Shown here piece after piece: positions 5,220 to 12,073 of a stretch of 12,180 bases of DNA. The notes below the pieces were generated by a model. It did not search any database. It saw only the letters and a list, made by a program, of their open reading frames with translations, and had not been told where the DNA came from. A program made the translations under genes and the position numbers. The stretch lies in assembly GCA_038254525.1 (NCBI GenBank), contig JBBSGC010000055.1, positions 1-12,180 of the forward strand, in the 5' to 3' direction. Positions within the stretch are counted from its first letter, which is position 1. Every line of letters begins with the position of its first letter. Source of the stretch: JBBSGC01 sp038254525. GTDB taxonomy: Bacteria; Actinomycetota; Actinomycetes; Propionibacteriales; Nocardioidaceae.

Positions 5220-6376
5220 CTCGCCGGCTGCCGGCGGCGCTGGCGCTGGTTGCAGCTGTGTGCTGGTCGCTCGGGGGCCCCGCCACAGCTGTGACCTTGC
5301 CCGCGGCCAGCACTGCGCGTAATTCCTCGGCTGATTCCGCGGCCGGTGAGTGCACCGGACCCGAGGGAGTCTCTGTGGTCGTCGACTTCACCGACCTCGG
5401 CGGTGACGTGGTCGTGCGTTGCGTGGTCGGTCCGCTGCCGGATGGGATGACCGGTCTGGCAGCGCTGCGTGCTGCTGGTTTCACGGTCACCGGGACCGCG
5501 CGCTGGGGCGACGCGTTCGTGTGCCGGATCCAGGGGCGCCCCGCGGCGAGCGAGTCGTTGTCGTTCACCGGGAACTCCGACTATCACGAGGTCTGCGGCA
5601 ACACACCACCTCCCCAGGCGTACTGGGGCTACTGGTACGCCGCAGACGGCGGCACGTGGCAGAGCAGCAGCTTGGGAGCCAGCAGCCGGCAGGTGGTCGA
5701 GGGGGGTTTCGAAGGCTGGGCGTTCTCGCTCGACCACACGACCGGCGCCAACCCGGCGCCGCGCTACCCGCCCAGTCGGCCGGGTCCGGCATCGCCGCCA
5801 CCAACCACGGCACCGACAACGGCACCGGCGCCCGCGCCGACCACGACGCCAACAACGGCACCCACCACGGCTCCCACGACGACGCCCACGACGACGCCCA
5901 CCACGGCTCCCACTACGACGCCGCCGACCACAAAGGCGCTGACCACCAGGCCCTCCAGGGTGCCGACCGCCAAGGCACCGACCGCCAAGGCACCGACCGC
6001 CAAGGCACCGACCGCCAAGGCACCGGGCACCGAGACCCCGACGACTACGACGCCCCCCGGCGGCAAGCACCCCCCGGCACCCTCGCCCTCCTCCGGGCCT
6101 GCCCCTGGCGGGAGCTCCGGCGGAGGCGGCTCCGGGCCGGCGCATCCGCACGCCGCTGGTCGGGGCCACCACAAGGCGCCCGGCGCCGGAGCGGCCTCGC
6201 CACGGGCAGGTGCGCCCGGCGAAACTCCTGGCGCAGTCACCGGTGAGCTGCCGAGCGTGGCCGGTGCCGCGCAGACCGGCAGCGCGACCAACACGTTGAT
6301 CGGCGTCGGACTGGTCGCCCTGCTCGGTGCGGCCGGAGCTGCCGTCGCATGGCGCCGGAGGCGAGCCGGCCAGTGA
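5216..6376 (+). CDS. Surface-anchored protein with DUF4430/transcobalamin C-terminal-like domain and Pro/Thr stalk
   Basis: GTG at 5216 overlaps the previous TGA by 4 nt, implying translational coupling. The 386-residue product has a signal peptide (about 1-25). A compact domain follows at about 46-170 with four cysteines (C46, C69, C103, C127) and an aromatic-rich end: TGLAALRAAGF, then VCRIQGRP, then AYWGYWYAADGGTW, then VVEGGFEGWAF. The order (short strand, helix, central RI-G-P, WxYW patch) resembles DUF4430 domains, related to the C-terminal beta domain of transcobalamin. Residues about 178-300 are a low-complexity Pro/Thr/Ala stalk that includes four exact PTAKA units. The end is AAQTGSATNTLIGVGLVALLGAAGAAVAWRRRRAGQ, a membrane helix plus basic tail with a degenerate sortase-like TG motif. 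It probably presents the domain outside the membrane and partners the upstream toroid. The DUF4430 match is by eye. Confidence 0.75.
   Translation: MTRRLPAALALVAAVCWSLGGPATAVTLPAASTARNSSADSAAGECTGPEGVSVVVDFTDLGGDVVVRCVVGPLPDGMTGLAALRAAGFTVTGTARWGDAFVCRIQGRPAASESLSFTGNSDYHEVCGNTPPPQAYWGYWYAADGGTWQSSSLGASSRQVVEGGFEGWAFSLDHTTGANPAPRYPPSRPGPASPPPTTAPTTAPAPAPTTTPTTAPTTAPTTTPTTTPTTAPTTTPPTTKALTTRPSRVPTAKAPTAKAPTAKAPTAKAPGTETPTTTTPPGGKHPPAPSPSSGPAPGGSSGGGGSGPAHPHAAGRGHHKAPGAGAASPRAGAPGETPGAVTGELPSVAGAAQTGSATNTLIGVGLVALLGAAGAAVAWRRRRAGQ
5966..6025 (+). repeat. Four exact 15-bp tandem repeats in the stalk-coding region
   Basis: The unit ACCGCCAAGGCACCG occurs four times head to tail at 5966-5980, 5981-5995, 5996-6010 and 6011-6025. 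It encodes TAKAP in frame. Identity at the DNA level, including wobble bases, points to recent slippage or recombination expansion. The 15-bp unit keeps the frame, so copy number would change stalk length without breaking the protein. Confidence 0.95.
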
Positions 6377-7485
6377 TCAGCCGGCCCGCCACCTGGCTCC
6401 CGCGGACCCTGCACCCGGTGGCCTGGTGGTTGTGGGCCCTCGCGCTGGCCACGGTCGCCAGCGCGACCACCAACCCGCTTCTGTTGCTGCTGGTGGTCGC
6501 CGTGTGCGCGGTCGTGGTTGCGGCCCGCCGCACCGAAGCACCGTGGGCACTGGCGTTCCGGCTCTACGTGGTCGCCGGCGTCCTCGTCGTGGCGTTGCGC
6601 GTCGCCTTCCGGGTCGTGCTGGGTTCGGGCACGGGGACCACCGTGCTGCTGGAGCTTCCTGAGGTGCCGCTGCCGCACTGGGTGGCCGGCATCACCCTGC
6701 TGGGTCCGGTGACGGCCGAGTCGCTGCTCGGCGGCGCCTACGACGGTCTCCGCCTGGCGACCATGCTCATCTGCGTCGGCGCGGCCAACGCGCTGGCCAA
6801 CCCCAAGCGGCTGCTCAAGGCGCTGCCACCGGCGCTGCATGAGGTCGCCGCCTCCGTCGTCGTGGCCCTGTCGGTGTTCCCCCAGCTGGCCGAGAGCGTC
6901 GTGCGGGTCGGTCGCGCCCGCTCCCTGCGGCTGGGCGGGACTCGACGCTCGGCGCTGCGGTCCGTCGTCGTGCCGGTGCTCGAGGACGCCCTCGACCGCT
7001 CGCTGCTGCTCGCGGCGTCCATGGACGCCCGCGGCTACGGCCGGACCGGCTCGGTGTCGCGGCGTACGCGGTGGGGGACCGGCGCCCTCATGGTCGGTGG
7101 GCTACTGGGCATCCTGGTAGGCGTCTACGGCGTGCTCGACCCCACCACGTCGCCCCTGCTGCGGGCCCCGATGCTGGCCGCCGGCCTGGTGGTGGGCCTG
7201 GCGGGACTGGCCCTGTCGGGCCGAGTCGTGCAGCGCAGTGTGCACGCGCCCGACCGATGGCGCGCTGCGGAGCTGCTCACCGTTGCGAGCGGGTCGGTCG
7301 CCGCTGCCGCCACGCTCCTGGCCGGCGCACCTCAGCTGTACCCGTCGCTGGAACCCCTGAGCTGGCCGCAGCTGCCGGTGGTCCCGACCGCCGGTCTCCT
7401 CGTCGCGCTCCTGCCGGCCGTGCTGACGCCACCGGCGTCGTCGGCCCGTCGGCCGGCGCTGGCAGCGCCGCGGGTGCGCGCATGA
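6373..7485 (+). CDS. ECF transporter T component (CbiQ/EcfT-like transmembrane protein)
   Basis: EcfT proteins sit in the membrane and couple the ATPase to the substrate-binding S component through two cytoplasmic helices that carry short Ala-Arg motifs. Both are visible in this about 370-residue protein: GRARSLRLGG at 180-189 and SMDARGYG at 216-223. N-terminal helices (HPVAWWLWALALATVASATTNPLLLLLVVAVCAVVV) and several C-terminal helices flank them. I start at GTG 6373 because it repeats the 4-nt GTGA overlap seen at the previous junction and has GGAGG at 6357-6361. An ATG at 6349, eight codons upstream, is an alternative. It is larger than typical EcfT owing to extra C-terminal membrane helices. 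The stop overlaps the ATPase start (ATGA). Confidence 0.88.
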   Translation: MISRPATWLPRTLHPVAWWLWALALATVASATTNPLLLLLVVAVCAVVVAARRTEAPWALAFRLYVVAGVLVVALRVAFRVVLGSGTGTTVLLELPEVPLPHWVAGITLLGPVTAESLLGGAYDGLRLATMLICVGAANALANPKRLLKALPPALHEVAASVVVALSVFPQLAESVVRVGRARSLRLGGTRRSALRSVVVPVLEDALDRSLLLAASMDARGYGRTGSVSRRTRWGTGALMVGGLLGILVGVYGVLDPTTSPLLRAPMLAAGLVVGLAGLALSGRVVQRSVHAPDRWRAAELLTVASGSVAAAATLLAGAPQLYPSLEPLSWPQLPVVPTAGLLVALLPAVLTPPASSARRPALAAPRVRA

Positions 7486-9185
7486 TCGAGCTGGCGTCCT
7501 TCGGCATCCAGTACCCCGGCGCCGCGACGGCTGTGCTGCGCCAGGTCGACCTGCACATCGACGAGGGGGAGCTCGCGCTGGTCGCTGGGCACACCGGCAC
7601 CGGGAAGTCCACGCTGCTGAGGGCGCTGAACGGGCTGGTTCCGCACTTCACCGGTGGGCACGTCGAGGGCCGGGTGCGCGTGTGCGGCGTCGACACACGC
7701 ACCACCGCGCCGCGCGAGCTCGCGCACCTGGTCGGCTACGTGGGCCAGGATCCGCTGGCGGGTTTCGTCACCGACTCGGTCGAGGAGGAGCTGGCGTACG
7801 GCATGGAGCAGCAGGCCGTCGCGCCGCGCACCATGCGCCGCCGGATCGAGGAGACACTGGACCTGCTCGGCATCGCCGCGCTGCGGGACCGCCCGCTGAG
7901 GACCCTGTCCGGTGGGGAGCAGCAGCGGGTCGCCATCGGGGCAGCCTTGACCCTGCACCCCCAGGTGCTGGTGCTCGACGAGCCGACGTCGGCGCTCGAC
8001 CCGACTGCGGCGGAGGACGCACTGAGCGCCGTCCTGCGCCTCGTGCACGACCTCGGGCTGACCGTCGTCGTCGCCGAGCACCGACTCGAGCGGATCGTCC
8101 ACTACGCGGACCGGCTCGTGCTGGTGCACGGCGACGGGCGAGCCACCTCGGGTGCGCCCGCCGAGCTGCTCATCGACTCCCCGGTGGCACCACCGGTGGT
8201 GCAGCTGGGCCGGCTGGCCGGTTGGCGGCCGCTGCCGTTGTCGGTGCGCGACGCCCGCCGCTCGGCCGGCCCGCTGCGTACCGCCCTGGTGGGGACATCC
8301 GTGCCCCCCGTTCGCGGGGTAGCTCCGGACGGGCGGTTGAGCACGCCGCAGCTCCGGATCGAGGTCTCGGGACTGGTCGTCCGGCACGGCGGCGTCTTCG
8401 CCCTGCGCGGGGTCGGGTTGACCGCGACCGCCGGAGAGGTGGTGGTCGTGATGGGCCGCAACGGGTCGGGCAAGTCCAGCCTGCTCTGGGCGTTGCAGGG
8501 CGGGTTGGACCACGACGGCGGCCGGGTGCTGGTCGACGGACGGGACCCCAACCGGCTGTCCCGCCGGGAGGTGCGGAGCCTGGTCGCCCTGGTGCCCCAG
8601 ACCGCCGCGGATCTGCTGTACCTCGACACCGTTCGTGCGGAGTGTCGACAGGCCGACCTGGAGAGCTCGGTCCGGCCCGGCACCTGTCGGCGGCTCCTCG
8701 AGTCGCTGTTGGGTGGCGGTGCCGGTGGCGCTGGCGGTGCCCATGGCGCCGGGTCGATCGACGACGACACTCATCCGCGCGACCTCTCCGAGGGACAACG
8801 GCTGCTGCTGGTGCTGGCCGTGCAGATCGCGGGCGCGCCGGGCGTGGTGCTCCTGGACGAGCCGACCCGGGGTCTGGACTACGGCGCCAAGGCGCGCCTG
8901 TGCTCGGTGGTCACCTCGCTGGCCGGCCAGGGCGGCACGGTCGTGATCGCCACCCACGACGTGGAGTTCGCGGCCGCGGTCGCCGACCGGGTCGTGGTGC
9001 TCGCCGACGGTGACGTGGTTGCCGACGGTCCGGCCGTCGAGGTGCTCGTAGCGTCGCCCACGTTCGCCCCGCAGACAGCGAAGATCCTCGGACCGGCGCC
9101 GTGGCTGACCGTCGGCCAGGTTGCGGCTGCACTGGGCGTTGCCGCTGCACTCGACGCCGAGTTGGCGCGGGAGCCGTCCACATGA
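7482..9185 (+). CDS. ECF transporter ATPase with two fused ABC nucleotide-binding domains
   Basis: The 567-residue protein carries two complete ABC domains, equal to EcfA and EcfA' in one chain. Domain 1: Walker A GHTGTGKST (36-44), Q-loop VGQDP, signature LSGGEQQR (142-149), Walker B VLVLDEPTSALD (D166, E167), H-loop AEHR. Domain 2: Walker A GRNGSGKSS (325-333), Q-loop PQTAAD, altered signature LSEGQR (435-440), Walker B VVLLDEPTRGLD (D459, E460), H-loop ATHD. A long Pro/Arg-rich linker (about 245-285) joins them. Domain 2 also has a Gly/Ala-rich insertion (GGGAGGAGGAHGAG) before its signature. It energises uptake through the T and S components encoded on either side. The start overlaps the T stop (ATGA) and the stop overlaps the S start (ATGA). 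Confidence 0.93.
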   Translation: MIELASFGIQYPGAATAVLRQVDLHIDEGELALVAGHTGTGKSTLLRALNGLVPHFTGGHVEGRVRVCGVDTRTTAPRELAHLVGYVGQDPLAGFVTDSVEEELAYGMEQQAVAPRTMRRRIEETLDLLGIAALRDRPLRTLSGGEQQRVAIGAALTLHPQVLVLDEPTSALDPTAAEDALSAVLRLVHDLGLTVVVAEHRLERIVHYADRLVLVHGDGRATSGAPAELLIDSPVAPPVVQLGRLAGWRPLPLSVRDARRSAGPLRTALVGTSVPPVRGVAPDGRLSTPQLRIEVSGLVVRHGGVFALRGVGLTATAGEVVVVMGRNGSGKSSLLWALQGGLDHDGGRVLVDGRDPNRLSRREVRSLVALVPQTAADLLYLDTVRAECRQADLESSVRPGTCRRLLESLLGGGAGGAGGAHGAGSIDDDTHPRDLSEGQRLLLVLAVQIAGAPGVVLLDEPTRGLDYGAKARLCSVVTSLAGQGGTVVIATHDVEFAAAVADRVVVLADGDVVADGPAVEVLVASPTFAPQTAKILGPAPWLTVGQVAAALGVAAALDAELAREPST

Positions 9186-10057
9186 GCGGCGAGATCCGTA
9201 CCCGCGACATCGGGTCCGGCCGGCGGCCGCTGGCCTCGGCGCCTCCGGCGACTGCGACCGCCGACGGGCGGGCGTTCCGGATCAGGCACCGGTCGGCCGC
9301 GGTCCTGGCTGTCGCCTCGGCCGGCGGGTTGGCGATGTTCTGCTGGCCGCTGCTCGCCAGCGGGACCCCCGACGGCCTCGCACACCGCACCGACGCGCCG
9401 TTCGTCTTCGTCCTCGTGCTGCCGTTGTTGGTCGCGATCGTGCTCGCCGAGATCCTCGACGGTGGCCTGGACGCCAAGGCGGTGGCAATGCTCGGGGTGT
9501 TGTCGGCGGTCAACGCCGCTCTGCGCCCCATCGGTGGGGGGACGGCCGGGGTGGAGACCGTCTTCTTCCTGCTGGTGCTGGCCGGGCGGGTCTTCGGTGC
9601 CGGGTTCGGCTTCGTGCTGGGTTGCACCTCGCTGTTCGCCTCGGCACTCCTCACCGCCGGGGTAGGACCCTGGCTGCCCTTCCAGATGCTGGCGTCGGCG
9701 TGGGTGGGCCTGGGCGCCGGGCTGTTGCCTCGTCGCGTCCACGGCCGCGCCGAGATCGCCATGTTGGCTGCCTACGGTGTGTTCGCCGCCTATGCCTTTG
9801 GCTTCCTGATGAACCTGTGGGCCTGGCCGTACGCCGTGGGCAGTGGCACCGACCTGTCGTTCGACCCGACGGTGTCCGTGGGCGCGAACCTGCACCGGTT
9901 CGTGGTCTACACGCTGGCCACGTCGACGCTCGGCTGGGACACCGGACGGGCGGTGACCAGTGCGGCGGCGATCGTGCTGCTCGGTCCGGCGGTGCTGGCG
10001 ATCCTGCGTCGGGCCACCCGGCGGGCCTCCTTCGGCGCCCCGGTCACGACTGGCTGA
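9182..10057 (+). CDS. ECF transporter substrate-binding (S) component, probable cobalamin/corrinoid specificity
   Basis: A 291-residue membrane protein that starts at ATG 9182, overlapping the ATPase stop by 4 nt. About 40 polar residues precede the first helix (AAVLAVASAGGLAMFCWPLLAS). The core has the ECF S-type pattern: a helix with LPLLVAIVLAEI, then VLSAVNAALRPIGGGTAGVETVFFLLVLAGRVFGAGFGFVLGCTSLFASALLTAGVGPWLPFQMLASAWVGLGAGLLP, then helices with AFGFLMNLWAW and a C-terminal STLGWDTGRAV segment. S components capture a vitamin at the outer face and topple to deliver it. Specificity cannot be read from sequence alone; the B12 riboswitch upstream makes cobalamin or a precursor most likely (inference). 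The N-terminus may interact with EcfT in the cytosol. Confidence 0.85.
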   Translation: MSGEIRTRDIGSGRRPLASAPPATATADGRAFRIRHRSAAVLAVASAGGLAMFCWPLLASGTPDGLAHRTDAPFVFVLVLPLLVAIVLAEILDGGLDAKAVAMLGVLSAVNAALRPIGGGTAGVETVFFLLVLAGRVFGAGFGFVLGCTSLFASALLTAGVGPWLPFQMLASAWVGLGAGLLPRRVHGRAEIAMLAAYGVFAAYAFGFLMNLWAWPYAVGSGTDLSFDPTVSVGANLHRFVVYTLATSTLGWDTGRAVTSAAAIVLLGPAVLAILRRATRRASFGAPVTTG

Positions 10058-10061
10058 CTGT

Positions 10062-10086
10062 CCCGCCTGGCTGAGGGCAGCGCGGG
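10062..10086 (+). terminator. Possible hairpin terminator after the ECF operon
   Basis: CCCGCCTG (10062-10069) can pair with CAGCGCGGG (10078-10086) leaving one bulged C and an 8-nt loop, starting 4 nt after the S-component stop. There is no U-tract, so this is a stable hairpin at the right place rather than a textbook terminator. Confidence 0.35.
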
Positions 10087-10091
10087 CCGGG

Positions 10092-10121
10092 ATGACGCGC
10101 CGGAGCACCTGCCGGGATACT
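10092..10121 (+). promoter_or_regulatory. Candidate fba promoter
   Basis: ATGACG (10092-10097) and GATACT (10116-10121) are separated by 18 bp and resemble -35 (TTGACA, 4 of 6) and -10 (TATAAT, 4 of 6) hexamers. Transcription would start near 10128, giving a leader of about 30 nt that contains the AGGAG at 10149-10153. Confidence 0.4.
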
Positions 10122-10158
10122 GAGGTACCGGCCCGTCCGCCGATCCTCAGGAGCTGTC

Positions 10159-11184
10159 ATGCCCGTCGCCACACCCGAGGTCTACGCCGAGATGCTGGAC
10201 CAGGCCAAGCGCAGGTCGTTCGCCTATCCCGCGATCAACGTCACCTCGTCGCAGACGCTCAACGCCGCGCTGCGCGGCTTTGCCGAGGCCGGCAGCGACG
10301 GGATCGTACAGGTCTCGACCGGCGGTGCGGAGTTCCTGTCGGGGGCCACGATCAAGGACATGGTCAGCGGCTCGATGGGTTTCGCGGCCTATGCCGAGGA
10401 GGTGGCCAAGAAGTACCCGGTCCATGTGGCGCTGCACACCGACCACTGCCCCAAGGACAAGCTGGACGGCTTCGTACGCCCGCTGCTCGAGCTGTCGCAG
10501 CAGCGCGTCGACGCGGGCGGGCTGCCGTACTTCCAGTCGCACATGTGGGACGGCTCCGGTGTGCCGCTCGAGGAGAACCTGCAGATCGCCAAGGAGCTGT
10601 TGGCGAAAGCCGCTGCGGCGCGGGTGATCCTCGAGATCGAGGTCGGTGTGGTGGGCGGTGAGGAGGACGGTGTTGTCGGCGCAATGGACGAGAAGCTCTA
10701 CACCACGCCGGAGGACGCGCTGGCCACCGCGGACGCCCTGGGCCTGGGGGAGCAGGGCCGCTACCTGACCGCGCTAACCTTCGGCAACGTGCACGGGGTC
10801 TACAAGCCTGGCAACGTCAAGCTGCGCCCGGAGATCCTCAAGGCGGCGCAGGAGGCGGTGGCCGCCAAGTACGGCAAGCAGCAGCCGTTCGACCTGGTCT
10901 TCCACGGCGGCTCGGGATCGACCGCGGAGGAGATCTCCGCCGCAGTCGACTACGGCGTGGTCAAGATGAACGTGGACACCGACATGCAGTACGCATACAC
11001 CCGGGCCGTTGCGGGACACATGTTCACCAACTACAGCGGCGTGCTGAAGGTCGACGGCGAGATGGGGGACAAGAAGCTCTACGACCCGCGGGCATGGGGC
11101 CGGGCCGCCGAGGAGTCGATGGCCAAGCGGGTCACCCTCGCCTGCGAGAACCTGCGCTCGGCCGGCACCTCCGTCGGGAGCTGA
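10159..11184 (+). CDS. fba: Class II (zinc-dependent) fructose-bisphosphate aldolase
   Basis: Cleaves fructose 1,6-bisphosphate to dihydroxyacetone phosphate and glyceraldehyde 3-phosphate in glycolysis and runs in reverse in gluconeogenesis; cytoplasmic, metal-dependent. The 341-residue length fits the FbaA-type class II group. Active-site elements are clear: LHTDHC at 92-97 with catalytic-type D95 and zinc ligand H96, the zinc ligands H212 in FGNVHGVYK (208-216) and H249 in VFHGGSGS (247-254), and the phosphate-binding NVDTDMQYAYT near the C-terminal third. ATG 10159 has AGGAG at 10149-10153 (5 nt spacing), so the start is well supported. A good hairpin follows the stop, and DUF3151 lies downstream as in many actinobacteria. 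Confidence 0.97.
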   Translation: MPVATPEVYAEMLDQAKRRSFAYPAINVTSSQTLNAALRGFAEAGSDGIVQVSTGGAEFLSGATIKDMVSGSMGFAAYAEEVAKKYPVHVALHTDHCPKDKLDGFVRPLLELSQQRVDAGGLPYFQSHMWDGSGVPLEENLQIAKELLAKAAAARVILEIEVGVVGGEEDGVVGAMDEKLYTTPEDALATADALGLGEQGRYLTALTFGNVHGVYKPGNVKLRPEILKAAQEAVAAKYGKQQPFDLVFHGGSGSTAEEISAAVDYGVVKMNVDTDMQYAYTRAVAGHMFTNYSGVLKVDGEMGDKKLYDPRAWGRAAEESMAKRVTLACENLRSAGTSVGS

Positions 11185-11195
11185 CCCCCGGTGCC

Positions 11196-11224
11196 ACGGC
11201 GGGTGCGCCCTGCCGTTCCCTTCC
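11196..11224 (+). terminator. Probable intrinsic terminator of fba
   Basis: CGGCGGG (11197-11203) pairs with CCCTGCCG (11208/9-11215, one G-U) around a 5-nt loop, plus an A-U pair (11196/11216). The stem is followed by the pyrimidine-rich tail TTCCCTTCC. It begins 12 nt after the fba stop. The tail is weaker than in E. coli terminators but typical for a high-GC genome. Confidence 0.5.
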
Positions 11225-11281
11225 GCACGGCGCGGTGGTGAAGGCAAGGGGGCGGAGGAGGAGCCGGGCTCGCGCTTGCGG

Positions 11282-11287
11282 CAGACT
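11282..11287 (+). promoter_or_regulatory. Possible -10 box for leaderless DUF3151 transcript
   Basis: CAGACT keeps the key A2 and T6 of TAnnnT and ends 7 nt before the ATG at 11295, the same spacing as at pyrE, dedA, the methyltransferase and the oxidoreductase genes. No Shine-Dalgarno is well placed; GGAGGAGG at about 11250 is too distant. Confidence 0.3.
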
Positions 11288-11294
11288 GCGTGGG

Positions 11295-11708
11295 ATGGCA
11301 TCCGAGAACCTGCTGGGCGGACCGCCCGAGACGCTGCTGCCCGACGACCCAGCCGCCGCTCTGCTCGCCGGGGACGCAAGCGCCGACTCCGCGGCACGCG
11401 GCTACCCGGCGTCGAGCCTGCCCTGGGCGGTGCTGGCCGAACAGGCGCTCGCCGAGGGGCGCGACGTCGAGGCCTACGCCTACGCGCGTACTGGCTATCA
11501 CCGAGGGCTGGACGCCCTGCGACGCAACGGCTGGCGGGGGTTCGGCCCCGTTCCATGGTCCTGCAACGGCAACCAGGGCTTCCTGCGGGCGTTGGCCGCG
11601 CTGACCCTCGCCGCCGACCGGATCGGTGACGAGGCCGAAGCGGTGCGCGGCCGGGAGTTCCTGCGCGACTGCTCGCCGCAGGCGTACGCGGCGCTGCTCG
11701 GCGACTGA
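11295..11708 (+). CDS. DUF3151 family protein
   Basis: A 137-residue soluble protein beginning ENLLGGPPETLLPDDPAAALLAG and containing YPASSLPWAVLAEQALAEGRDVEAYAYARTGYHRGLDALRRNGWRGFGPVPW, with NQGFLRALAALTLAADRIGDEAEAVRGREFLRDCSP near the end. I recognise this pattern as the actinobacterial DUF3151 family, a helical protein of unknown function found beside fba in many actinobacteria. The repeated helix pairs (WAVLAEQALAEG, EAYAYARTGYHRGL, GFLRALAALTLAADRIG) resemble TPR-like packing. The ATG at 11295 was chosen because the family begins with this short leader and a -10-like CAGACT lies 7 nt upstream. No signal peptide or membrane segment is seen. The conserved neighbourhood hints at a link with central carbon metabolism, but this is unproven. 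Confidence 0.92.
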   Translation: MASENLLGGPPETLLPDDPAAALLAGDASADSAARGYPASSLPWAVLAEQALAEGRDVEAYAYARTGYHRGLDALRRNGWRGFGPVPWSCNGNQGFLRALAALTLAADRIGDEAEAVRGREFLRDCSPQAYAALLGD

Positions 11709-11717
11709 GCCGGCTCA
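11706..11717 (+). repeat. 12-bp palindrome overlapping the DUF3151 stop
   Basis: TGAGCCGGCTCA is perfectly self-complementary and starts with the TGA stop codon. With no loop it is not a good RNA hairpin by itself; it may be chance or a protein-binding site. Confidence 0.5.
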
Positions 11718-11782
11718 CCGCTGAACCGGCAGGGAAGCGGCACGACGGAAACCGCAGCTGGCATGCAGCAGCGGCCGTGGCG

Positions 11783-11810
11783 CCGGAATCGTCCCCTGCC
11801 TCGATTCCGG
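11783..11810 (+). terminator. Perfect 9-bp inverted repeat after DUF3151
   Basis: CCGGAATCG (11783-11791) and CGATTCCGG (11802-11810) form a perfect stem with a 10-nt loop, 75 nt past the DUF3151 stop. There is no U-tract on either side. Because the gap lies between convergent genes, a two-way terminator is plausible; a regulator-binding site is the alternative. Confidence 0.4.
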
Positions 11811-12025
11811 ATCCGCGGCCGCGCGAGTGCATTGTGGCATGCGTTCGCTGCATCCGTCACGGCTTTCCAGACCGGCGGGGACGAACCGGCACAAACGCCA
11901 TGCGGTGCGGAATCCGCAGTCGGCCGCGAGAGCGCGGTTCCGCGCACACTTCTGGCTGATTTGGGTTAGCAGTCGGCCGCCGCGCCCAACCTGCCCAGCA
12001 GCCGACGGCCCGTGAGCTGCGGAAT

Positions 12026-12073
12026 CCGTCGTCTGCACCGTTGCCTGCACCGTCGCCTGCGCCGTTGTCTGCC
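12026..12073 (+). repeat. Four imperfect 12-bp tandem repeats
   Basis: The units CCGTCGTCTGCA, CCGTTGCCTGCA, CCGTCGCCTGCG and CCGTTGTCTGCC lie head to tail with no spacer; the variable bases are mostly C/T transitions. They end 16 bp past the stop codon of the minus-strand gene at 12090, on its downstream side. A frame through them on the minus strand would read Gly/Ala/Asp/Asn repeats, but no start or ribosome site supports expression. Confidence 0.8.

Noticed and set aside
5216..5300. Lipobox around C16 of the stalk protein
   Set aside because: The residues before the cysteine read VAAVC, with Val rather than Gly/Ala/Ser at -1, and the protein already has a C-terminal anchor.
5966..6025. 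Tandem 15-bp repeats as a CRISPR array
   Set aside because: Units are short, contiguous, lack spacers and are in frame within a protein-coding stalk.
4712..6172. 486-codon minus-strand ORF opposite the toroid and stalk protein genes
   Set aside because: Composition is extreme (long Arg/Gly runs) and mirrors the Pro/Thr stalk codons on the plus strand; no ribosome site or family motif.
7332..8957. 541-codon minus-strand ORF opposite the ECF ATPase gene
   Set aside because: It is antisense to a gene with complete Walker and signature motifs. The translation is Arg/His/Gln-rich with no domain pattern, as expected when third-position G/C removes antisense stops.
8879..10108. 409-codon minus-strand ORF opposite the ECF S gene
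   Set aside because: Shadow of the S component and ATPase coding strand; rich in Gln/Arg/His/Gly with no membrane or catalytic features.
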